From Micromonospora coxensis (lineage in GTDB: Bacteria > Actinomycetota > Actinomycetes > Mycobacteriales > Micromonosporaceae): a DNA stretch of 64,000 bases. Below the pieces are notes generated by a model. It did no database searches and was not told the DNA's origin. It saw only the letters and a program-made list of their open reading frames with translations. How positions within the stretch are numbered: the stretch's first letter is position 1; each line of letters starts with the position of its first letter. Below, in pieces: positions 24,032 to 32,842 of the stretch. The translations under genes and the position numbers were made by a program. The stretch spans positions 6,076,001 to 6,140,000 of the forward strand of contig NZ_LT607753.1 in NCBI RefSeq assembly GCF_900090295.1, in the 5' to 3' direction.

Positions 24032-26587
24032 ATGATGGGACCCGGTGACTTCGGCTCCGACCCGTGGGACGAGTTCCTGGCCCGGTACTTCGGCCGGGGA
24101 GAGGGCGGACGCCGACCGGCCCACCGGGTCGACATCACCCGGCTGATGACCGCCGACGCCCGGGAGATGCTGGCCGACGCGGCCCGCCGAGCCGCCGAGA
24201 AGCACAGCAACGACCTGGACACCGACCACCTGCTCTGGGCGGCGTTGCAGCGCGAGCCGCTGCGCGACCTGGTACGCCGGGCCGGCGCCGACCCGGACGC
24301 CCTGGTCAACGCCCTCGGCGGCCGGGGTGAGGGCGCGCCCCGGGGCGAGGTGCCGCCGAACCTCTCGCTCACCCCGGCGGCGAAGCGGGCGCTGCTCGAC
24401 GCCCACCAGCTCTCCCGCGCGATGGGGGCGAACTACATCGGCCCCGAACACATCCTGATGGCGCTGCCGCTCAACCCGGAGTCACCGGCCGGCCGGATGC
24501 TCGCCGCCGGCCGGATCCAGCCCGAGTCGTTGCAGGCGGCCAGCGCCGAGCGCGGCCCGATGCCCGGCCCGAAGCCGGACCGGGGCACGCCCACCCTCGA
24601 CCAGTACGGCCAGGACCTCACCGACCTGGCCCGCAACGACCAGATCGACCCGGTGATCGGCCGGGCCGACGAGATCGAGCAGGCGGTGGAGATCCTGTCC
24701 CGGCGCACCAAGAACAACCCGGTGCTCATCGGTGAGGCGGGTGTCGGCAAGACCGCCATCGTCGAAGGGCTGGCCGAGCGGATCTGCGACGGCGACGTGC
24801 CGCAGACGCTGCTCGGCAAGCGGGTGGTGCAGCTCGACCTGGCCGGGCTGGTCGCCGGCACTCGGTACCGGGGCGACTTCGAGGAACGCCTGAAGAAGGT
24901 GATCGACGAGATCCGGGCCCACCGGGACGAGCTGATCATCTTCCTGGACGAGATCCACACCCTGGTCGGCGCGGGCGGCGCCGGCAGCGAGGGCGGCATG
25001 GACGCCTCGAACATGCTCAAGCCGGCCCTGGCCCGTGGCGAGCTGCGGGTGATCGGCGCGACCACGTTGGACGAGTACCGGCGCAGCATCGAGAAGGACG
25101 CGGCGCTGGCCCGGCGCTTCCAGCCGGTGCTGGTGCCCGAGCCCACCGTCGAGGACACCGTGGCCATCCTGCGCGGCCTGCGCGACCGGTACGAGGCGCA
25201 CCACCAGGTCCGCTTCACCGACGAGGCGCTGGTCGCCGCCGCCGAGCTCTCCGACCGGTACGTCACCGACCGGTTCCTGCCGGACAAGGCGATCGACCTG
25301 ATCGACCAGGCCGGCGCGCGGGTGCGGCTGCGGACCCGCACCCCCGCCTCGGACGTGCGGGAGCTGGAGCAGCAGCTCGACGAGGTGCGCCGGGACAAGG
25401 AGCAGGCCGTCGCCGACGAGCAGTACGAGAAGGCGTCCGCGCTGCGCGACCGGATCGCCGAGATCGAGGCGCAGATCCGCCGGGCCCAGGGCGACGGGGA
25501 GGGCGGCAACCACGTCCCGTCGGTCGGCACACAGGAGATCGCCGAGGTGGTGTCGCGGGCCACCGGCATCCCGGTCAGCCAGCTCACCGAGGAGGAGCGG
25601 GACCGGCTGCTGCGCCTGGAGGGCCAGCTGCACGCGAAGGTCGTCGGGCAGGACGACGCGGTCACCGCGGTCGCCGAGGCGGTGCGCCGGTCCCGCACCG
25701 GGTTGGCCGACCCGGAGCGGCCGATGGGCAGCTTCCTCTTCCTCGGCCCCACCGGCGTCGGCAAGACGGAGCTGGCCCGGGCGCTGGCCGAGGCGCTCTT
25801 CGGCGAGGCCGACCGGATGGTCCGGGTGGACATGAGCGAGTTCCAGGAGCGGCACACGGTGGCCCGGCTGGTCGGTGCGCCTCCCGGCTACGTCGGGTAC
25901 GAGGAGGCCGGTCAGCTCACCGAGGCGGTGCGCCGCCGCCCGTACGCGGTGGTGCTGCTCGACGAGATCGAGAAGGCCCACCCGGACGTGTTCAACATCC
26001 TGCTCCAGGTGCTCGACGACGGCCGGCTCACCGACGGGCAGGGGCGCACGGTCAACTTCAAGAACACCGTGCTCATCATGACGAGCAACCTGGGCGCGGA
26101 GCTGATCACCGGCACCCAGCGCGCGGTGGGCTTCGGCGCGGGCGAGCCCGGCGGGACGGCGGAGACCGACGAGCTGCGTGAGCGGCTGATGCGCCGACTC
26201 CAGGAGACCTTCCGCCCCGAGTTCCTCAACCGGATCGACGAGACGATCATCTTCCGCCGGCTGGAGGCCGAGCAGCTGCGTCAGATCACCGGGCTGCTGC
26301 TGGAGGAGACCCGCCGCCGGCTGCACGCCCAGGACGTCGAGGTCGACTTCACCACGGCCGGTGTCGACTGGCTCGCCGAGCACGGCTACCAGCCGGAGTT
26401 CGGGGCCCGCCCGCTGCGCCGGGTGATCCAGCGCGAGGTGGACAACCGGCTCTCCCGGATGCTGCTGGAGAACGAGATCTCACCCGGCCAGAAGGTCACC
26501 GTCGACGCGCGTGACGGCCAGCTCGCCTTCGAGGTGGCCGCCGGTGACCGTGGCTACACCGCGGCCACCACGTCCCACCCACGATGA
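24032..26587 (+). CDS. ClpC-type Hsp100 ATPase (additional copy)
   Basis: The 851-aa protein has an N-terminal Clp_N repeat domain (about 35-165), AAA1 (Walker A GEAGVGKT near 240), a UVR-like middle segment (DEQYEKASALRDRIAEIEAQ), AAA2 (Walker A GPTGVGKT near 575) and a D2-small domain. The short middle region makes it ClpC-like rather than ClpB, which has a long coiled coil. A distinctive opening (MMGPGDFGSDPWDEFL) separates it from housekeeping ClpC. GGAGG 6 nt before ATG 24032 fixes the start. The DUF3140 gene follows with overlaps, suggesting a stress-response cassette. Confidence 0.9.
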   Translation: MMGPGDFGSDPWDEFLARYFGRGEGGRRPAHRVDITRLMTADAREMLADAARRAAEKHSNDLDTDHLLWAALQREPLRDLVRRAGADPDALVNALGGRGEGAPRGEVPPNLSLTPAAKRALLDAHQLSRAMGANYIGPEHILMALPLNPESPAGRMLAAGRIQPESLQAASAERGPMPGPKPDRGTPTLDQYGQDLTDLARNDQIDPVIGRADEIEQAVEILSRRTKNNPVLIGEAGVGKTAIVEGLAERICDGDVPQTLLGKRVVQLDLAGLVAGTRYRGDFEERLKKVIDEIRAHRDELIIFLDEIHTLVGAGGAGSEGGMDASNMLKPALARGELRVIGATTLDEYRRSIEKDAALARRFQPVLVPEPTVEDTVAILRGLRDRYEAHHQVRFTDEALVAAAELSDRYVTDRFLPDKAIDLIDQAGARVRLRTRTPASDVRELEQQLDEVRRDKEQAVADEQYEKASALRDRIAEIEAQIRRAQGDGEGGNHVPSVGTQEIAEVVSRATGIPVSQLTEEERDRLLRLEGQLHAKVVGQDDAVTAVAEAVRRSRTGLADPERPMGSFLFLGPTGVGKTELARALAEALFGEADRMVRVDMSEFQERHTVARLVGAPPGYVGYEEAGQLTEAVRRRPYAVVLLDEIEKAHPDVFNILLQVLDDGRLTDGQGRTVNFKNTVLIMTSNLGAELITGTQRAVGFGAGEPGGTAETDELRERLMRRLQETFRPEFLNRIDETIIFRRLEAEQLRQITGLLLEETRRRLHAQDVEVDFTTAGVDWLAEHGYQPEFGARPLRRVIQREVDNRLSRMLLENEISPGQKVTVDARDGQLAFEVAAGDRGYTAATTSHPR

Positions 26588-26604
26588 CCCGGAGGGCGGA
26601 CGAG

Positions 26605-26769
26605 ATGACCGAACCGGAGGAGACCAGGGAGAGCACCGAGCGCACCGAACCGATCCTCGCGCCTCCGACGGCGAACCCGGCCCGGGTCCAGGTGCCGCCG
26701 GAGGGCCTCAAGCAGCAGACCGACGACGGGGACCCGGTGCCGTCCGGGCGCCCGGAAGAGGAGGCGTGA
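26605..26769 (+). CDS. Small acidic protein between clp and DUF3140 genes
   Basis: This 54-aa protein (MTEPEETRESTERTEPILAP, then a Pro/Gln-rich tail ending EEEA) is acidic and probably disordered. It could instead start at ATG 26584, overlapping the clp stop by 4 nt; ATG 26605 follows GGAGG. Its stop overlaps the next start by one base (TGATG). No domain is recognised. The tight spacing supports a real gene in the operon. Confidence 0.65.
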   Translation: MTEPEETRESTERTEPILAPPTANPARVQVPPEGLKQQTDDGDPVPSGRPEEEA

Positions 26770-27119
26770 TGGTACGCGAGAAGCGACTCGACCCCGAGGT
26801 CGAGGTGATCTGGGACGACTTCCACGCCGAGGTGAACGTCCCCTCCGAGCAGTTGCGGCAGTGGCTGCTGACCCGGGGCTCCGGGGAGGAGTCGTTCGGG
26901 CCGAACCCGGATCTCGACCTGCCCGAGCCCGGCCGGCAGATCCTGCGGGTGCTCAGCAAGCGCAAGGTCGACCTGACCCCGGAGGACATCGAGGTAATGC
27001 GGGAGGCGATCGAGCGCATCCGGGCGCTGACCGCGGAGAAGCCGCGCGGCGGCAACGCCGACGACCAGTGGCGGCACTCCCTGCTCGACCTGGGCCACGA
27101 CGTCCTCGTCGAACGCTGA
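26769..27119 (+). CDS. DUF3140 protein
   Basis: The 116-aa protein matches DUF3140: EVIWDDFHAEVNVPSEQLRQ, WLLTRGSGEESFGP, GRQILRVLSKRKVDLTPEDI and VMREAIERIRAL. The family is small, helical and of unknown function, common in actinobacteria. It begins at ATG 26769 in the TGATG overlap with the preceding gene, is translationally coupled and ends before a strong hairpin. Confidence 0.85.
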   Translation: MVREKRLDPEVEVIWDDFHAEVNVPSEQLRQWLLTRGSGEESFGPNPDLDLPEPGRQILRVLSKRKVDLTPEDIEVMREAIERIRALTAEKPRGGNADDQWRHSLLDLGHDVLVER

Positions 27120-27133
27120 CCCGGGTACCACGC

Positions 27134-27166
27134 GGCGCCCGCGGACCGGTGCGGTCCGCGGGCGCC
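27134..27166. terminator. Strong bidirectional terminator
   Basis: A perfect 14-bp stem (27134-27147 and 27153-27166) with a 5-nt loop separates the convergent DUF3140 gene and the leftward small gene. Confidence 0.75.
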
Positions 27167-27199
27167 GTCCGTGCGCGCCCGGCGTCGGGCGCGCAGCGC

Positions 27200-27433
27200 T
27201 CAGGGCTCCAGGCTGGGCAGTTGCAGGCCGGCGGCGTCGGCGGCGCTCTGCCGGTCGGCCAGGGTGCGCTCCTCCCGGCTGAGCAGGGTGGCGTACTCGG
27301 TGACGTCGGCCGGGTCGGGCACGTCCGGCAGCCGGCGCAGGAACGCCTCCACGTCACGAGCGGCGGCGGTGTGGGCGGCGGCGGCCTGACGCAGCAGCTC
27401 CCGCTGGTCGGCGACGGGGTCGAGATCGGTCAT
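27200..27433 (-). CDS. Small hypothetical protein
   Basis: A 77-aa, largely helical protein (DQRELLRQAAAAHTAAARDV, then VTEYATLLSREERTLADRQS). No domain, signal or membrane segment is seen. It lies 19 nt downstream of the LysR gene on the same strand and may be co-transcribed with it. Coding potential is moderate and its conservation is not known. Confidence 0.6.
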   Translation of the reverse strand: MTDLDPVADQRELLRQAAAAHTAAARDVEAFLRRLPDVPDPADVTEYATLLSREERTLADRQSAADAAGLQLPSLEP

Positions 27434-27452
27434 ACCGGCCTGATACCCGTCG

Positions 27453-28442
27453 TCACGCCGTTCGCACCCCCGGGTGGGCGGGGGTCGTCCGGGCGCCGAA
27501 GTCCGGGTGTCGCAGCAGCCAGGCCAGGTAGTCGGGGTGTGCGGCCAGGGAGTCGGTGTACGCGGCGACCGCGTGCTCCAGCACCGACTCGGCGACCCGG
27601 GCGGCGGGGGAGTCGGGGTGCCAGCCGAGCAGCAGCCGCCAGCGCAGCGGCGTGCCCGCCAGCCGGCGGGTCACCAGGCCGGCCACCGGGCGGAAGGTGG
27701 CCTGGCAGAGCGCCACCGCCTCCCCGGCGTCCACCAGGTCCATGCAGCCGCGCACGTCGGTCTCGTACACCTTGCGCGGGGTGAACCCGGCGCGGGCGCA
27801 GGCGGCGGCGAAGCAGTCGCCGAAGCAGCCGTCGCCGGGCGCGGCCACCCACTGCTCGCGGCGCAGGTCGGCCAGGCCGACCTCGTCCCGGTCGGCCATC
27901 GGATGGGACTCGGGCAGCAGCACCAGCACCGGGTCGACCGCCACCTCCCGCCAGCTGAGGCCGAACTCGGTCGGCGGGGCGGCGTCGCCGCAGACGCCGG
28001 TCAACGCGAAGTCCAGCCGCCCGCCGGCCACCAGCGAGGCCAGCTCGTCGGCGGACCAGGAGGCGTACGTGGTGAGCTGCGCCTGGGGCTGCTCGGCGGT
28101 GAGCCGGTGCACCAGCCGCCCGAGGATCGGACTGTTCACCCCGCCGAAGCGGTACCGCCCGAGGGTGCCGTCCTGCCCGGCCAGCCGGGCCGCCTCGTCC
28201 TGCAGCCCTTTCATCGCCGGCAGCAGCACCCGCGCCCGGGCCAGCACCAGCTCGCCGAGCGCGGTGGGACGCGCCCCGCGCCGGTCCCGTTCGAACAGCG
28301 GCCCACCGAGTGTGCGTTCGATGCGCTGGAGCTGCGCGGTCAGGGCCGGTTGTGCCAGGCCGAGGGTGGATGCCGCCTTGGTCACGCTCCCCGTCTCGGC
28401 GATCGCGCAGACCACCCGCAGGTGCCGCAGCTCCAGGTTCAT
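27453..28442 (-). CDS. LysR-type transcriptional regulator
   Basis: The 329-aa protein starts with a LysR helix-turn-helix (residues 1-62: LRHLRVVCAIAETGSVTKAA, then GLAQPALTAQLQRIERTLGG) and continues with a periplasmic-binding-like effector domain (about 90-300). The effector contains the segment with GGVNSPILGRLVHRLTA. The target and inducer are unknown: the divergent or adjacent gene that a LysR usually controls is not obvious, because the hemerythrin gene lies upstream on the same strand. Confidence 0.9.
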   Translation of the reverse strand: MNLELRHLRVVCAIAETGSVTKAASTLGLAQPALTAQLQRIERTLGGPLFERDRRGARPTALGELVLARARVLLPAMKGLQDEAARLAGQDGTLGRYRFGGVNSPILGRLVHRLTAEQPQAQLTTYASWSADELASLVAGGRLDFALTGVCGDAAPPTEFGLSWREVAVDPVLVLLPESHPMADRDEVGLADLRREQWVAAPGDGCFGDCFAAACARAGFTPRKVYETDVRGCMDLVDAGEAVALCQATFRPVAGLVTRRLAGTPLRWRLLLGWHPDSPAARVAESVLEHAVAAYTDSLAAHPDYLAWLLRHPDFGARTTPAHPGVRTA

Positions 28443-28500
28443 AAGGTGACGGTAGGACCACGCACCGGCCGGGGGAAGGCCCCGAACGGATCGGCGTACG

Positions 28501-29118
28501 TCATTCCCTCAAGTCGCGCCGGAGATCGGCCAGGTACGTGCGCCGCCCGGTGACCGCGTCGCGCACCTTGTCCACCACGCCCAACGCCGGTTCGACCACC
28601 CGGTTCCAGGGCGGGCTCGCCGGGGTGCCGGGGTGCGGACGGGTCGGGGCGGCCTCCTCGGCGATCTCCCAGCGGTTGCCCAGCCGGATCAGCTCGGCGT
28701 CGGAGGTCACCTCGCGCAGCCGCGCGGTCAGCGTCCGCACCTCGTCGACGTGGCGGCGTACCCGCTGGACCACCTCGGCCAGCGTGTCGTCCTGCGGGCC
28801 GGTGAGCGCCTTCAGCGCGGTCAGCAGCGCGGCGTCCGCCGCGAGCACCTCCTCGACCCGGTCGGCGGCCTCGGGCAGCGCCGACCGTACGGCCGGCAGC
28901 AGGTACTGCTCCTCGGCGGAGAGGTGACGCGAGACCGCGGCGGTCAGCACCTCGACGACCTCCCGGCGCCGCTCGCCGTCCAGCTCCGGGTCGTCGAGGC
29001 GGCCGGCGAGGCCGAGCAGTTGCCGGTGCTCGGTGTCGGCGAGGTCGGCCACGCTGCGGCCGCCGGGCCGGTAGGCGTCGTCGGCGGCGGGCGGCAGCGG
29101 GGGCAGGGGAACGGACAT
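28501..29118 (-). CDS. Hemerythrin-domain protein
   Basis: The 205-aa protein has a hemerythrin-like four-helix bundle (about residues 20-145) with iron-ligand candidates in TEHRQLLGLA, SRHLSAEEQYLLPAV and RRHVDEV. Such proteins bind a di-iron centre and sense or carry O2 or NO; this one may be a cytosolic oxygen/NO sensor. The C-terminal 50 residues (RRTYLADLRRDLRE at the end) are basic and less conserved. It ends 58 nt before the LysR gene on the same strand. Confidence 0.8.
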   Translation of the reverse strand: MSVPLPPLPPAADDAYRPGGRSVADLADTEHRQLLGLAGRLDDPELDGERRREVVEVLTAAVSRHLSAEEQYLLPAVRSALPEAADRVEEVLAADAALLTALKALTGPQDDTLAEVVQRVRRHVDEVRTLTARLREVTSDAELIRLGNRWEIAEEAAPTRPHPGTPASPPWNRVVEPALGVVDKVRDAVTGRRTYLADLRRDLRE

Positions 29119-29300
29119 GGTGCCCTCCTCGGCGGGCGGCCGGGGCGTTGGGGGACGGCCGGCGCGACGGGCGGTGCGGGGACGCCGACGCGGTACCCGT
29201 ACCCCGTGATCGCGAAACGCGCCGGGCCGGGCGCGCGGTCCCGGCCCGGCGACGCGGCGGGCGACGGCGTCCGGGCCGCCGAGGCGGGCCGGCCGGCTGG

Positions 29301-29306
29301 TAGAAA
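29301..29306 (+). promoter_or_regulatory. Leaderless-type -10 box for the M20 peptidase
   Basis: TAGAAA lies 6 nt before the GTG start at 29313, without a Shine-Dalgarno sequence between them. Confidence 0.5.
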
Positions 29307-29312
29307 GAGGCG

Positions 29313-30641
29313 GTGACTGCCGACGCCGCCTCCACCCGACCCGACCCCACCGACGAGGTCGTGGAACTCTGCCGTGACCTGCTGCGCATCGACACCACCA
29401 ACACCGGTGACAACGCCACCAGCGCCGGGGAGCGCCGCGCGGCCGAGTACGTCGCGGAGAAGCTGGCCGAGGTCGGCCTCGACGCCCGGATCCACGAGTC
29501 TGCGCCGGGACGGGCCAACGTGGTCGCCCGGATCGCCGGCGCCGACCCGGGCCGTGACGCCCTGCTGGTGCACGGCCACCTCGACGTGGTGCCGGCCGAC
29601 GCCGACGAGTGGTCGGTGCACCCGTTCTCCGGCGAGGTCCGCGACGGCTACCTGTGGGGCCGGGGCGCGATCGACATGAAGGACTTCGACGCGATGGTGC
29701 TGGCCGTGGTGCGGCACTGGCAGCGCACCGGGGTCCGCCCGCCGCGCGACATCGTGCTGGCCTACACCGCCGACGAGGAGGCGGGCAGCGACTACGGCGC
29801 GCACTTCCTGGTGCAGCGGCACCGGGAGCTCTTCGACGGCTGCACCGAGGCGATCGGCGAGGTCGGCGGCTTCTCCTACTCGATCAACGAGTCGCAGCGG
29901 CTCTACCTGATCGAGACGGCCGAGAAGGGGCTGGACTGGCTGCGCCTGCACGCCAAGGGCCGCCCCGGGCACGGCTCGTTCGTCCACGACGACAACGCGG
30001 TCACCGCGCTGGCCGAGGCGGTCGCCCGGGTGGGGCGGCACAAGTTCCCGGTCACCGTCACCCCGACCGTGCGGGCCTTCCTCCAGGAGGTCTCCGACGT
30101 GCTCGGCGTGGAGTTGGACCCGGACGACCCGGAGACCGCGATCGCCAAGCTCGGCCCGATCGCCAACATCATCGGCGCGACCATCCGCAGCACCGCCAAC
30201 CCGACCCGGCTCGCCGCCGGGTACAAGGACAACGTCATCCCCGGGCGGGCCACCGCCACCATCGACTGCCGCAGCCTGCCCGGGCAGTCGGAGATGCTGG
30301 AGCGCCAGTTGCGCGAGCTGGTCGGCCCGGACATCGAGATCGAGTACATCCAGCGCCAGCCGGCCCTGGAGACCACCTTCGACGGTGACCTGGTCGAGGC
30401 GATGTCCGCGGCGCTGCGCGCGGAGGACCCGGGGGCCCGGCCGGTGCCCTACATGCTCTCCGGCGGCACCGACGCGAAGGCCTTCTCCCAGCTCGGCATC
30501 CGCTGCTTCGGCTTCTCCCCGCTGCGGCTGCCGGCCGACCTCAACTTCTCCGCCCTGTTCCACGGCATCGACGAGCGGGTACCGGTGGACGGGCTACAGT
30601 TCGGCGTGCGGGTCCTGGACCGGTTCCTGCGCGCCTGCTGA
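29313..30641 (+). CDS. M20/M25/M40 family metallopeptidase
   Basis: The 442-aa enzyme has the M20 zinc motifs: LLVHGHLDVVPAD (His and bridging Asp), WGRGAIDMKDFDAM, TADEEAGSDYGAHFL (catalytic Glu and ligand Glu) and the late GGTDAKAFSQLGIRCFGF block. The dimerisation (lid) domain lies at about 205-330. Family members act as di- or tripeptidases or as deacetylases of N-acyl amino acids; the exact substrate cannot be inferred. Start is GTG 29313. The next gene follows 47 nt later on the same strand. Confidence 0.9.
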   Translation: MTADAASTRPDPTDEVVELCRDLLRIDTTNTGDNATSAGERRAAEYVAEKLAEVGLDARIHESAPGRANVVARIAGADPGRDALLVHGHLDVVPADADEWSVHPFSGEVRDGYLWGRGAIDMKDFDAMVLAVVRHWQRTGVRPPRDIVLAYTADEEAGSDYGAHFLVQRHRELFDGCTEAIGEVGGFSYSINESQRLYLIETAEKGLDWLRLHAKGRPGHGSFVHDDNAVTALAEAVARVGRHKFPVTVTPTVRAFLQEVSDVLGVELDPDDPETAIAKLGPIANIIGATIRSTANPTRLAAGYKDNVIPGRATATIDCRSLPGQSEMLERQLRELVGPDIEIEYIQRQPALETTFDGDLVEAMSAALRAEDPGARPVPYMLSGGTDAKAFSQLGIRCFGFSPLRLPADLNFSALFHGIDERVPVDGLQFGVRVLDRFLRAC

Positions 30642-30688
30642 CCTCGTCCGGTGTCACGACCTGCCCCATTTTCCGAAGGGATCGCCTC

Positions 30689-31369
30689 ATGACCGACCAG
30701 CACGGTGAGCTCGACGCCGCCCTCGAGCGCGTGATCGACGCCGCCCGGGCCCACCTGGCGGCCGTGCGCGCGGCCCAGGGCCGGATCGACGACGACGACG
30801 TCTGGCAGGCGTACGTGGCGTTGAACAACGCCTCCTACGCCTACGACGAGCAGCTGCTCGACGCGTTCGGCGAGGTCACCCCCTGGGACGTCGAGTCGAT
30901 CGACCCGGACGAGGCCGACGAGCGGTTCGGCGGCGGCGAGGGGGCCCCGGCCACCGACCCGCACCCACAGGTGATCTCGGTGCGCCAGCGCCGCGACTAC
31001 CGGGTGCCGAGCGTCTCCGCGCTGATCCGGGTCGCCGAGGCGGCCCGCCGCGAGGGCACGCCCGAGCAGGACGAGCCGGCGCCGGTCGAGGGGGTCGGCG
31101 AGGCGGTGCTGGAGCTGTTGCAGAGCGGCGACGGCTCGCTGAGCGCGCTGGACGTGCCGGAGCTGGAGCCGCTCGACGGCGTGGTGATGGTCAGCGAGGT
31201 GGGCACCCCGGTCGACCTGGAGTCCTTCGACGACGACGACCCGGTGGGCCCGTTCCAGCCGGCCGCCGACGACCGCCTGGTGGGGCGGCTCGACGAGCAC
31301 CCCTTCCTCGACGAGGAAGAGGACGAGCACGATCACGCCGGGCACGACCACGCCGGGCACCGGCACTAG
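30689..31369 (+). CDS. Conserved actinobacterial protein with acidic His-rich tail
   Basis: The 226-aa protein begins with a helical region (LERVIDAARAHLAAVRAAQG, DDDVWQAYVALNNASYAYDE) and ends in an acidic, His-rich tail (DEHDHAGHDHAGHRH) able to bind divalent metals. Homologues in actinomycetes are sometimes labelled primosomal proteins, but nothing in the sequence supports replication. No signal or membrane helix is present. A hairpin follows directly after the stop. Confidence 0.75.
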   Translation: MTDQHGELDAALERVIDAARAHLAAVRAAQGRIDDDDVWQAYVALNNASYAYDEQLLDAFGEVTPWDVESIDPDEADERFGGGEGAPATDPHPQVISVRQRRDYRVPSVSALIRVAEAARREGTPEQDEPAPVEGVGEAVLELLQSGDGSLSALDVPELEPLDGVVMVSEVGTPVDLESFDDDDPVGPFQPAADDRLVGRLDEHPFLDEEEDEHDHAGHDHAGHRH

Positions 31370-31377
31370 CCCACGCC

Positions 31378-31415
31378 GTCCCCGGGGCCCGGCCGTCCGG
31401 TCCGGGTCCGGGGAC
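31378..31415. terminator. Imperfect bidirectional hairpin
   Basis: GTCCCCGG...CCCGG (31378-31392) pairs with CCGGGTCCGGGGAC (31402-31415) with one bulge, between convergent genes. Confidence 0.5.
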
Positions 31416-31448
31416 GCGGGGCGGGTGACGCCGGTCGGCGTGACCCGC

Positions 31449-31649
31449 TCAGTAGGAGAGGCCCGGCTGCGGCTGGGCGACCCGGCGACGGCGCAGCACG
31501 ACCTGCCGCGTACCGTCCCGGAACAGCCGCACCCGGGCCAGTTCCCATCCGGAGAACTCCGCCTGGATCGCCAGCTGCGCCGCGGCGGTCAACCGGTCGA
31601 CGTTCGGCGGCAACCGCAGCGGCGCGTACTCGTAGTCCATGTGACCCAT
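31449..31649 (-). CDS. DUF5703-type small protein
   Basis: The 66-aa product (MDYEYAPLRLPPNVDRLTAA near the start, then a GWELARVRLFRDGTRQVVLR core) matches the DUF5703 family of small actinobacterial proteins. The function is unknown; the shape suggests a compact alpha/beta fold. The start could be ATG 31649 or ATG 31640. It is convergent with the upstream His-rich gene. Confidence 0.75.
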   Translation of the reverse strand: MGHMDYEYAPLRLPPNVDRLTAAAQLAIQAEFSGWELARVRLFRDGTRQVVLRRRRVAQPQPGLSY

Positions 31650-31771
31650 GCTGCCCAGCCCGGCGGCGCTTCGCCACCCCCGGTGAGTGACCCGCGCCGC
31701 TGTTCGGGGGCCGGACCCCGGCGGCGTGTCCGGTTCGTCCCCGCAGGCGGCCCGCCGTCCGGACCGTCGCC

Positions 31772-31777
31772 TAGGGT
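31772..31777 (+). promoter_or_regulatory. Leaderless-type -10 box for the GNAT gene
   Basis: TAGGGT lies 6 nt before ATG 31784. Confidence 0.5.
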
Positions 31778-31783
31778 ACGGGC

Positions 31784-32260
31784 ATGGTGACCGTCCGGTT
31801 GGAGTCGATGACCGACGCGCAGTACCTCGACTACCGCGAGCGGGCCGAGGACGACTACGCCGACAGCATCGCCGCCAGCGGCACGCTGCCCCGGCCCGAG
31901 GCCCGCCGCAAGGCGCGCGAGGACCACGCCCGGCTGCTGCCCGACGGGCCGGCCACGCCCGGGCACCACCTCTGGCGGGTCCTCGACGGTGACGACGGCG
32001 CCGACGTGGGCCTGCTCTGGCTACACGTCGCGCAGCGCTCCGACGGCCCGCACGCCTTCGTCTACGACATCGAGGTCCACGAGCAGGCACGCCGGCGCGG
32101 CTACGGGCGGGCGGTGATGCGGGCCGCCGAGCGGTTCTGCCGGGACCGGGGGGTGGTCTCGATCGCGTTGAACGTGTTCGGCCACAACACCGGCGCCCGC
32201 GCCCTCTACGAGCAGGAGGGCTACCAGGTCACCTCGGTGCAGATGCGCAAGCGGCTGTGA
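31784..32260 (+). CDS. GNAT family N-acetyltransferase
   Basis: The 158-aa enzyme has a GNAT fold with the acetyl-CoA pyrophosphate-binding loop RRRGYGRAVMRAAE (Q/RxxGxG/A type), preceded by the central strand FVYDIEVHEQA and followed by IALNVFGHNTGARALYEQEG. The acceptor is unknown. It is probably leaderless (TAGGGT box). It converges on the DUF3105 gene of the neighbouring locus with only 12 nt between them. Confidence 0.9.
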   Translation: MVTVRLESMTDAQYLDYRERAEDDYADSIAASGTLPRPEARRKAREDHARLLPDGPATPGHHLWRVLDGDDGADVGLLWLHVAQRSDGPHAFVYDIEVHEQARRRGYGRAVMRAAERFCRDRGVVSIALNVFGHNTGARALYEQEGYQVTSVQMRKRL

Positions 32261-32272
32261 GGCGCGCCGGGC

Positions 32273-32842
32273 TCACGACGACACGCAGTCGGTGGCCCCG
32301 TCCTGCCAGCCGTGGTCGTAGCGCCCCGCCACCGCCGTGACGAACTCCTCGACCGCCCGCTCGTCGAGCCGGTCGAGCCGGTGCAGCCGCTGCCAGCCGG
32401 TGAGCCCGATGCCCCGCCCGAGGGGCGGGTACGGCGCGACCACCACGTCCCGGGGGTGGCGCCGGCCGAGACGCTCCAGCGCCTCCACGTCGGCGGCCGG
32501 GACGTCCGGGGCGTACTGCACCAGCACGTGCCCGTGCTCCAGCACGTGCACCTGCAACTCCGCCGGCACCGGGTCCCGGTAGATCCCCGGGACGACCACC
32601 CGGGGGGAGTGCGGCCCCGAGGTGGGCGGCACCGTCCGGTACGGCTCGTGCGGCGCGCCCTCGTACGGGATGTGCCGCTCGCCCTCGAACGGCTGCGCGG
32701 TGCCGGGCACCCGGTCGCAGGGGAGCGCGGCGGTGTCGTCGGTCAGACCGAGGAGCACCCCCACGCCGAGACTCGACATGGTGGCGACGCTGAGCACGGT
32801 GACGACGGCGCTGACCACCGTGCCGAGCCATCGGCGTTTCAT
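32273..32842 (-). CDS. DUF3105 membrane-anchored protein
   Basis: The 189-aa protein has an N-terminal membrane helix (about residues 8-32), then an extracellular domain with the DUF3105 blocks: YEGAPHEPYRTVPPTSGPHS, VQVHVLEHGHVLVQYAPDVP-like segment and VVVAPYPPLGRGIGLTGWQR. The histidines (PHS, HVLEHGH) could bind a metal. The family is of unknown function. Its ATG overlaps the M50 protease stop by 4 nt, so it is the last gene of the RiPP-like locus and may act in export, immunity or maturation outside the membrane. Confidence 0.85.
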   Translation of the reverse strand: MKRRWLGTVVSAVVTVLSVATMSSLGVGVLLGLTDDTAALPCDRVPGTAQPFEGERHIPYEGAPHEPYRTVPPTSGPHSPRVVVPGIYRDPVPAELQVHVLEHGHVLVQYAPDVPAADVEALERLGRRHPRDVVVAPYPPLGRGIGLTGWQRLHRLDRLDERAVEEFVTAVAGRYDHGWQDGATDCVSS